Part shown: in pieces, positions 1-4,374 of the stretch
Numbering within the stretch: the stretch's first letter is position 1
Layout of the letters: each line of letters begins with the position of its first letter
From: Clostridiales bacterium
GTDB lineage: Bacteria; Bacillota; Clostridia; Christensenellales; CAG-917
Length of the DNA stretch: 7,385 bases
Direction: 5' to 3'
Assembly (NCBI GenBank): GCA_014799525.1
Contig: JAAVHW010000074.1
Span: 1-7,385 of the forward strand
Made by a program: the position numbers and the translations under genes
Notes under the pieces: generated by a model
The model's input: only the letters and a program-made list of their open reading frames with translations
What the model was told of the DNA's origin: nothing
Databases searched by the model: none

Positions 1-20
1 TAAATAATGCCTTAATAAAT

Positions 21-710
21 TTACTTAATCAACTCGATGAGCGCAAGTGCACGCTTCAAGCCGAGCTTGCTGTTTACCTTGAACTGGAATGGAACTTCCT
101 CGTATACCTTTTTGTGTCCCATATCAATATGCGGCGTCTTGCCGTCGTTGAACTCTGCGGCATTGGGGTCGAGCGGCAGGTTTATACGAAGTGACGTGCC
201 GATAATGGTGATTTTTGCAACGGTTTCACCGTTTCTGCGATATGTATCACATTGCTTGCTTATGCGGCTTTTTATCTTTGCTTCGCCCTTTGCGGTGTCC
301 GTGAGTGCGGCTTGAAGCTTGGCATATCTGTCCTTCAGCGTATCGCTTGAAAGCGCATATTTTTCAGCAAACGTAAGACTCTTACGCGCCGCCTTCTTTG
401 CCATAACCTTGTCATAATTAAACTTTTTGCCAAGAGATGAATCCTGCTCAACTGTCGGCTTTTTTGCTGCGGCTCTCTTCTTTGGCGTAGGCATATTGAC
501 TTGCGCGGTGGCAGCCGCCTTCTTTGGTTGCTGCTCAACGTTTGCCGTCATGGCTTCATTTGCTTTTTCATATGCGGTGGCGCAGGGCATAGATATGGAT
601 TTGTCGCAATAGGCACAAAACGCGTAGGTGCCGCACATGTCACGGTGATTCACCTCACTGTCGTGCCACTTTTGCACGTCAAGCATACCTTGGAGCTGGG
701 CTTTGTTCAT
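21..710 (-). CDS. Hypothetical protein with Cys4 N-terminus, basic linker and conserved-looking C-terminal domain
   Basis: The product is 229 residues; I cannot name its function. Residues 26-43 hold four cysteines spaced C-x5-C-x2-C-x7-C (C26, C32, C35, C43), which could bind zinc. Residues about 60-90 are a Lys/Ala/Pro-rich, probably unstructured basic linker. Residues about 95-229 look like a folded domain: Tyr- and Lys-rich helices, then beta-type segments around 164-182 (KITIIGTSLRINLPLDP) and a final stretch with EEVPFQFKV and a Leu-rich helix. The style resembles uncharacterised Clostridia proteins that I recall only vaguely. There is no signal peptide or membrane segment, so it is probably cytoplasmic. 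The frame is open up to 791, but I chose the ATG at 710: GGAGG lies 5 nt before it, and the likely promoter (777-805) would start transcription near 770, downstream of the earlier ATG. The stop is 20 bases from the window edge, so its terminator is not seen. Confidence 0.85.
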   Translation of the reverse strand: MNKAQLQGMLDVQKWHDSEVNHRDMCGTYAFCAYCDKSISMPCATAYEKANEAMTANVEQQPKKAAATAQVNMPTPKKRAAAKKPTVEQDSSLGKKFNYDKVMAKKAARKSLTFAEKYALSSDTLKDRYAKLQAALTDTAKGEAKIKSRISKQCDTYRRNGETVAKITIIGTSLRINLPLDPNAAEFNDGKTPHIDMGHKKVYEEVPFQFKVNSKLGLKRALALIELIK

Positions 711-715
711 ATATT

Positions 716-720
716 CCTCC
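716..720 (-). promoter_or_regulatory. Ribosome binding site deciding the start at 710
   Basis: On the minus strand GGAGG stands 5 nt before the ATG at 710. The alternative in-frame ATG at 791 has no such motif and lies at the edge of the -10 box, so this site settles the start. Confidence 0.8.
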
Positions 721-776
721 GAGTGACAGATGCAAAAACCGCAATCTATCAAAGTCTTTTTGTAAATTCGAATACT

Positions 777-805
777 ATTATACGCAAACAAAATGTGTTT
801 GTCTA
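777..805 (-). promoter_or_regulatory. Sigma-A-like promoter of the Cys4 protein gene
   Basis: Read on the minus strand, TAGACA (5 of 6 to TTGACA, 800-805) is followed after exactly 17 nt by a perfect TATAAT (777-782). The expected start of transcription is near 770, giving a leader of about 60 nt before the ATG at 710. No terminator or riboswitch structure is visible in that leader. Confidence 0.7.
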
Positions 806-1068
806 ATGTTTATAGCCGTATTTTAATAATTTTTTAAGCTTTTGCGGATGATTTTTGCATGCTCACGATAAATTTGATATGCATAGATACCCAATTTTTC
901 GCAAAATACGGTTTTGATTTTCTAATGGGCTTAAATAAAGTGACAAAACTTTGAGAATGACAGCTTGCCCACAAAACCGAACATCTATCCGCATAAATTG
1001 TGTCTTTTCATAAACTGCTGCACTTATTGTGGATAGCATAATAACTTTTGCCAAAATGTGCAACTTAC
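806..1068. other. AT-rich intergenic stretch with no gene recognised
   Basis: This stretch lies between the divergent promoters of the Cys4 gene and the tRNA. The only reading frame of any length (863-1075, minus) starts with TTG, has no ribosome site and gives an unrecognisable product. I see short chance palindromes such as TATGCATA and GCATGC, but no stable hairpin, terminator or repeat array. Confidence 0.6.
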
Positions 1069-1097
1069 TTGTCAAAGTCGAGCGGATAGGCTATAAT
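1069..1097 (+). promoter_or_regulatory. Promoter of the tRNA-Arg gene
   Basis: TTGTCA (5 of 6 to consensus, 1069-1074) and a perfect TATAAT (1092-1097) are separated by 17 nt. Transcription would start near 1104, about 37 nt before the mature tRNA, a normal 5' leader for RNase P processing. Confidence 0.75.
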
Positions 1098-1140
1098 GTA
1101 CCCACAAAATCATTATGGATTTGAAAATTTAATCACAAAT

Positions 1141-1217
1141 GTTTCCGTAGCTCAGTAGGATAGAGCGTCCGCCTCCTAAGCGGAAGGCCGTGGGTTCGAC
1201 TCCCGCCGGGAACGCCA
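1141..1217 (+). tRNA. tRNA-Arg, anticodon CCU
   Basis: The full cloverleaf can be drawn. The acceptor GTTTCCG (1141-1147) pairs with CGGGAAC (1207-1213) with one G-U pair. The D stem is GCTC/GAGC (1150-1153 and 1163-1166). The anticodon stem is TCCGC/GCGGA around the loop CTCCTAA, placing CCT at positions 34-36. There is a five-base variable region. The T stem GTGGG/CCCGC holds the loop TTCGACT. The discriminator is G1214 and CCA is encoded at 1215-1217. The CCU anticodon reads the arginine codon AGG. A promoter lies upstream and a terminator starts 4 nt after CCA, so this is a single-tRNA transcription unit. The last 21 bases of the tRNA plus three following A residues recur exactly at 1406-1429. 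Confidence 0.97.
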
Positions 1218-1220
1218 AAA
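1197..1220 (+). repeat. Direct repeat, copy 1: tRNA 3' end
   Basis: This 24-base stretch runs from the T loop of tRNA-Arg through CCA and three A residues. It is identical to 1406-1429. Such a 3'-end repeat is what site-specific insertion at a tRNA, or loss of the body of a tandem tRNA copy, leaves behind. Confidence 0.9.
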
Positions 1221-1257
1221 GCATCTGAGCCGAATAGGTTCGGCTCAGATACTTTTT
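1221..1257 (+). terminator. Rho-independent terminator of the tRNA-Arg unit
   Basis: A perfect 12-bp stem, ATCTGAGCCGAA (1223-1234) with TTCGGCTCAGAT (1239-1250), closes a TAGG loop. It is followed after two bases by TTTTT (1253-1257). Confidence 0.9.
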
Positions 1258-1405
1258 GATATTACCAAGGGGGTCGAACGGGCGGAAACAGCAACAGTCC
1301 AGTGAACTGTTGCGCCGCCCCGGCGTGATAGTGCAGACAATGAAATGCCGTGCGTGGATTTTGTCACCCTGTGCTGTGCGGAACTTATGCTGTAGTCAAA
1401 CGGAG
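1258..1405. other. Structured GC-rich block between the two tRNA 3'-end copies
   Basis: These 148 bases hold no convincing gene. The main structure is a two-part hairpin at 1280-1320: GGGCGG (1280-1285) pairs with CCGCCC (1315-1320). Inside it, CAACAGT (1292-1298) pairs with ACTGTTG (1306-1312). The two ends resemble each other: GTCGAACGGGCGG near 1273 and GTCAAACGGAGCG near 1395 agree at most positions. A minus-strand open frame (1245-1427) runs through the block, but it has no ribosome site and reads the tRNA repeat backwards. The block could be a short mobile or structured repeat; its function is unknown. Confidence 0.5.
1280..1320. repeat. Two-part inverted repeat (hairpin)
   Basis: The outer stem is 6 bp of G-C-only pairs and the inner stem is a perfect 7 bp closing a seven-base loop. 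The stems are separated by an asymmetric internal loop (1286-1291 against 1313-1314). No U tract follows, so it is not a terminator. Confidence 0.7.
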
Positions 1406-1429
1406 CGACTCCCGCCGGGAACGCCAAAA
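1406..1429 (+). repeat. Direct repeat, copy 2: isolated tRNA-Arg 3' end
   Basis: This is an exact 24-base copy of 1197-1220, covering part of the T loop, the 3' T stem, the 3' acceptor strand, discriminator and CCA. The bases before it (GGAG at 1402-1405) no longer match the tRNA, so no second cloverleaf can form. The copy is directly followed by its own terminator, as the intact tRNA is. Confidence 0.9.
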
Positions 1430-1464
1430 ATCGGCAAGGCTTGTAAAAGACTTGCCGATTTTAC
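1426..1464. terminator. Bidirectional terminator between the tRNA region and the VanZ/Ig gene
   Basis: AAAATCGGCAAG (1427-1438) pairs perfectly with CTTGCCGATTTT (1451-1462). The loop is further closed by CTT (1440-1442) and AAG (1447-1449). The plus strand ends in TTTT and the minus strand in TTTTT, so it can stop rightward transcripts from the tRNA side and leftward transcripts from the membrane protein gene. Confidence 0.85.
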
Positions 1465-1473
1465 TTATTACTT

Positions 1474-1542
1474 CTTCACTCTTCACTTTTCACTACGCGT
1501 CATTGCCGATTTTGAGGTAATAGTGAATAGTGATTAGTGAAG
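1474..1542. repeat. Imperfect inverted repeat made of TTCACT-like units
   Basis: The left arm 1474-1495 and right arm 1521-1542 are complementary at 19 of 22 positions, with a 25-base spacer. Each arm is itself three variants of TTCACT in a row. It lies in the 3' untranslated region of the VanZ/Ig gene, before the bidirectional terminator. TTGCCGATTTT from that terminator's right arm (1452-1462) reappears inside the spacer (1504-1513), which points to local duplication. Confidence 0.75.
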
Positions 1543-1570
1543 AGGTGTGGAAAACTGAAATGTCAATTTA

Positions 1571-3226
1571 TTACTTTCGCTTATACTCGCTGTCATCCGT
1601 TGCAATAAGCTTGCCGTGACGGCGGAAGGCGGTAGTGCCGTGAGTGCTTGAAAATACATTGCTGACAATGGTGAAATCGTCCCCACGGAACTTCTTTTTT
1701 ATTAGGACGTAGAGCAGAATTACTATTGACGTTATTGCAATTCCGCAAAATGTGCCTGACGTATCAATCAGTACGTCAGTCCAACTGGCGTATCTGCCCG
1801 TCGTTACGGTGGGCATCTGAAGCAGCTCGGAAATGATGCCGACGATAAAGCCGCACCCGAGCGTGATAAGCGGATAGATGCCGCGTGGCTTGACAACCAA
1901 AAATAGGAATAGCGAGAGGCAGATTCCAAACAGCATAAACAGTCCTAAATGCCCCACCATAGTGCGCACCATAGATTTGAAGTTTTGGAACAGTGCAAAC
2001 TCAAGGTCTATATCTGCGTACACGGTTGGGTCGAGAGTGGAGGTTGCTCGCACCGTTATTTTGCCTGCCAAGTTAGACGTTATTATACCGCTGTCGTTTA
2101 TCTTCGCCTTGCCGCGTATAATCTGCCAGTTTACGCAATCCACATATCCGCTGTCGCCATAGGCTTTGAGCGTATAGCTTTTGCCAATCACGAGCCTTGA
2201 ATTTCTTGACACAATGCTTAGACTTGTAGGGACCGCCTCAACGGAATTTATCGTGAGCGTAGCCGTGCATGCTGGATTGAAGCATGACGTAACGGTGATT
2301 GTTGCGCGCCCAGCATTTTGCACTTCGTAGCGGTTTGCGCTTTGCCATTCGATAGTTTCTACGTCATCGGCAAAATCGACGGACGTGGTGTACAGTGTGC
2401 TTGCGCCGTTTGGCGTGACCGCAGTGAGTAGCTTGTCAAGGTCAAAGGTATCTCCAACCGTTACGTTCAACACGTCACTCTCAAAGGCGAACGATTCGGG
2501 GATAACGAAGTCGGGATTTTCATTTACGGTGAATTTGACGGTGCGCGAGAAATTGCTTTTTTTGTGCGAGAAGGTTACGTTTGCAGTGCCTTCTGAAAGA
2601 CCCAACGTGCGCGAGCCGTCGATTTTGAGAACGCTTTTATTGTCTGATTTTATTTTGAAAATTGATGTTTTAACGCGATTGCCGTTTTGGTCATACAACG
2701 CAAGCGTCGTGCGTGTTCCCTGCGTTAATATCGTTTTGTTTACGCTCAAATCGGTGATATGCTTTGGGTTTGTGCCATAGCACTCCACGACCGTGCTTGT
2801 CTTAAATCTTCCGCTGGCGGACTCAGCGGTGATTGTTGACTTGCCGTATCCTACGTAGGTTATAACGCCGTCCTCGCTTACGGTTGCGGCTTTTAGATTG
2901 CTGCTTGTAAAGGTCAATGCGCAGGGTGCTGCTCCGCTTGGGAGATAGTCCACGTCCATTTGCGTGCTTTCGTCAGTAAATCCCGATTCTGCCGAAATGC
3001 TTATTCCAGCGAGTGCCATGACTTCTGGCTTATCCTCGCGTTTTAATACGCTCTTTATTACGTCGCTTACAAAGTTGGATTGCTTTGCGCTAAGCTCCGC
3101 AGGCGTTGCGCCCTCTATGAGAATTATCAGACAAAGCACAATAGCAAGCACAAGCGATGCAATCGTAAGCCCGCGGATAGTCCTATAGTATTTGTGCTTT
3201 TTTTGAACGGTTGTAAGATTTCTCAT
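1571..3226 (-). CDS. VanZ-family membrane protein with inserted bacterial Ig-like domains
   Basis: The product is 551 residues. A basic N-terminus is followed by membrane segment 1 (about 18-38). Residues 72-410 are beta-rich and fall into about four Ig-like units (roughly 72-150, 155-235, 240-328, 330-410) with Big_2-style text such as VSEDGVITYVGYGKSTITA and DSGIITSNLAGKITVRATS. Three membrane segments follow (about 422-446, 449-468, 485-511). The C-terminal part carries VanZ signatures: H426 in VGHLGLFMLFG, E467 and Q470 in ISELLQMP, then GRYASWTDVLIDTSGTFCG (R478, D484). VanZ relatives range from a teicoplanin-resistance protein to many uncharacterised membrane proteins, so I do not infer resistance. 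The large loop probably lies outside the cell. The ATG at 3226 is the first after an in-frame stop; no clear ribosome site precedes it. The product ends in a hydrophilic tail of about 40 residues. It is divergent from dapB. Confidence 0.88.
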   Translation of the reverse strand: MRNLTTVQKKHKYYRTIRGLTIASLVLAIVLCLIILIEGATPAELSAKQSNFVSDVIKSVLKREDKPEVMALAGISISAESGFTDESTQMDVDYLPSGAAPCALTFTSSNLKAATVSEDGVITYVGYGKSTITAESASGRFKTSTVVECYGTNPKHITDLSVNKTILTQGTRTTLALYDQNGNRVKTSIFKIKSDNKSVLKIDGSRTLGLSEGTANVTFSHKKSNFSRTVKFTVNENPDFVIPESFAFESDVLNVTVGDTFDLDKLLTAVTPNGASTLYTTSVDFADDVETIEWQSANRYEVQNAGRATITVTSCFNPACTATLTINSVEAVPTSLSIVSRNSRLVIGKSYTLKAYGDSGYVDCVNWQIIRGKAKINDSGIITSNLAGKITVRATSTLDPTVYADIDLEFALFQNFKSMVRTMVGHLGLFMLFGICLSLFLFLVVKPRGIYPLITLGCGFIVGIISELLQMPTVTTGRYASWTDVLIDTSGTFCGIAITSIVILLYVLIKKKFRGDDFTIVSNVFSSTHGTTAFRRHGKLIATDDSEYKRK

Positions 3227-3253
3227 ATATTACAAAGATATTACCAGACTTTG

Positions 3254-3283
3254 ATTATTGCAAGTATTTTATGAAAAATTCAA
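3254..3283 (-). promoter_or_regulatory. Possible promoter of the VanZ/Ig gene
   Basis: On the minus strand TTGAAT (3278-3283, 4 of 6) and AATAAT (3254-3259, 5 of 6) stand 18 nt apart, about 28 nt before the ATG. The leader would be only about 20 nt, without a Shine-Dalgarno motif. The region is AT-rich, so a chance match is possible. Confidence 0.35.
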
Positions 3284-3349
3284 AAAATAACACATTTTAC
3301 GTCACCGATTTGCCATACGATTTAATGATGTAATTTTAAGAGGTGGATT

Positions 3350-4093
3350 ATGGATATAGTTTTGTGCGGTGCGTGGGGACGTATGGGCAGAGAGATGGCA
3401 AGCGAGATAGCTCGCAGTAAGGACGCGCGTATCGTTGCGGCGGTTGACAAAAGGCTGCCGATAATGGATTGCCCATGCTATGAAAATATAGGCGAGGTAA
3501 GGGAGAGTGCGGACGTGATAGTTGACTTTTCGCACCACGGCAATACGTACGCATTGGTGGATGCGGCGGTGAGCAGAGGACTTCCGCTTGTGGTTGCCAC
3601 AACAGGGCAGAACGATGAGGAAAGAGCGTACATAGAGGACGCGGCAAAGCATATACCCGTGTTTTTTTGTGGGAATATGTCGCTTGGCGTTGCGCTGTTT
3701 GTTGCTATGACGGCAAGAGTTGCGCGGACGTTCCCATATGCGGATGTGGAGATAATCGAAACTCATCATAAGGGCAAGGCGGATTCACCGAGCGGAACTG
3801 CGCTTATGATTGCTTCCGCTGTAAAAGAAGCGCAGGGCGCACATGGGAGAATCGTAATAGGCGAGCGCGACGGCGCAAGGCAAAAGGGAGATATAGGCAT
3901 AAGCTCCGTGCGCATAGGCAACGTTGTCGGCGAGCACGAGGTGCGCATAAATACGGGTTTTCAGACCATCACCTTGAAGCACGAGGCGCACAGCCGCGCA
4001 ATTTTTGCAATAGGCGCAATGCACGCCATACGCTTTATTGTCGGAAAGAAGAATGGATTGTACAGCGTAAAAAACTTTTTAGATGAAACGTAA
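3350..4093 (+). CDS. dapB: 4-hydroxy-tetrahydrodipicolinate reductase (dihydrodipicolinate reductase)
   Basis: The enzyme uses NAD(P)H to reduce hydroxy-tetrahydrodipicolinate to tetrahydrodipicolinate, in the cytoplasmic branch leading to diaminopimelate for peptidoglycan and to lysine. The 247 residues fit the family length. The N-terminal nucleotide-binding loop is GAWGRMG (7-13), and D33 closes the second strand. ATTGQ (83-87) and NMSLGV (109-114) are family motifs. The catalytic and substrate signature ETHHKGKADSPSGTA (137-151) is intact: H139, H140 and K143 match the His-His-x-x-Lys of the E. coli enzyme. The C-terminal GEHEVRINTG, HEAHSRAIFAIGA and GLYSVKNFL are also typical. Small oddities are a Trp in the glycine-rich loop and RIGN where most homologues have a Gly-Gly-type turn. 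GAGGTG lies just before the ATG. There is no dapA or lysA beside it and I see no lysine riboswitch in the 120-base leader region. Confidence 0.97.
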   Translation: MDIVLCGAWGRMGREMASEIARSKDARIVAAVDKRLPIMDCPCYENIGEVRESADVIVDFSHHGNTYALVDAAVSRGLPLVVATTGQNDEERAYIEDAAKHIPVFFCGNMSLGVALFVAMTARVARTFPYADVEIIETHHKGKADSPSGTALMIASAVKEAQGAHGRIVIGERDGARQKGDIGISSVRIGNVVGEHEVRINTGFQTITLKHEAHSRAIFAIGAMHAIRFIVGKKNGLYSVKNFLDET

Positions 4094-4204
4094 TCAAGAA
4101 ATCGGACGGCTCGAATTTGTGTTGTTCAGAGTCGGCCATAAATAAAAACAGTCGTTTAGATTGCCAGTATTGCACCGTAGTCGCAAATTTGCAGGGCGGG
4201 CGGA

Positions 4205-4222
4205 TGCAGTAATCCAACTGCA
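4205..4222. repeat. Small perfect hairpin in the dapB-lipoprotein gap
   Basis: TGCAGT (4205-4210) pairs with ACTGCA (4217-4222) around a six-base loop. It lies just after a GC-rich patch (GGGCGGGCGG, 4195-4204), unlike the AT-rich surroundings. It has no U tract and its role is unknown. Confidence 0.5.
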
Positions 4223-4237
4223 ATATCGAGCTAAAAT

Positions 4238-4277
4238 TGCCAAGGTTTTGAGCAGACTTTGGCATTTTCATTTATTT
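4238..4277 (+). terminator. Probable rho-independent terminator downstream of dapB
   Basis: TGCCAAGGT (4238-4246) pairs with ACTTTGGCA (4256-4264) over nine positions, one of them G-U, with a nine-base loop. TTTTCATTTATTTTT follows. It lies 145 nt after the dapB stop and before the next promoter, so it separates the two transcription units. Confidence 0.6.
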
Positions 4278-4304
4278 TTAATGTTTTTAGACTGCAAAAA
4301 TTGC

Positions 4305-4333
4305 TTGCGCATGAGCGTGTATGTGTGTATAAT
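4305..4333 (+). promoter_or_regulatory. Promoter of the foldase-like lipoprotein gene
   Basis: A perfect TATAAT (4328-4333) stands 17 nt after TTGCGC (4305-4310, 3 of 6). The expected start near 4340 gives a leader of about 35 nt, with GGAG at 4364-4367 and a 7-nt gap to the ATG at 4375. The -35 box is weak. Confidence 0.6.
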
Positions 4334-4374
4334 GGATATACTTATTATGTATTTTCATACTTTGGAGATAAGAT

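Noticed and set aside
711..791. N-terminal extension of the Cys4 protein to the ATG at 791
   Set aside because: The extra 27 codons overlap the -10 box of the likely promoter and lack a ribosome site, whereas GGAGG precedes the ATG at 710.
863..1075. Minus-strand 70-residue open frame in the AT-rich gap
   Set aside because: It starts with TTG, has no ribosome site or recognisable domain, and its start lies within the tRNA promoter.
1245..1427. Minus-strand 60-residue open frame across the tRNA 3'-end repeat block
   Set aside because: It begins inside the reversed tRNA repeat, has no ribosome site, overlaps two terminators and a hairpin, and has no recognisable protein features.
1571..3226. 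Calling the VanZ-family gene a teicoplanin-resistance gene
   Set aside because: The fold similarity is to a broad family, the protein carries a large Ig-like insert, and no van genes are nearby.
3227..3349. A lysine riboswitch or T-box upstream of dapB
   Set aside because: The 123-base gap is AT-rich and too short for these leaders, has no terminator hairpin, and no T-box core was seen.
4104..4137. Stem GGACGGCTC/GAGTCGGCC just after dapB as a terminator
   Set aside because: It has one mismatch, a 16-base loop and an A-rich rather than T-rich 3' flank. The hairpin at 4238-4264 is the better candidate.
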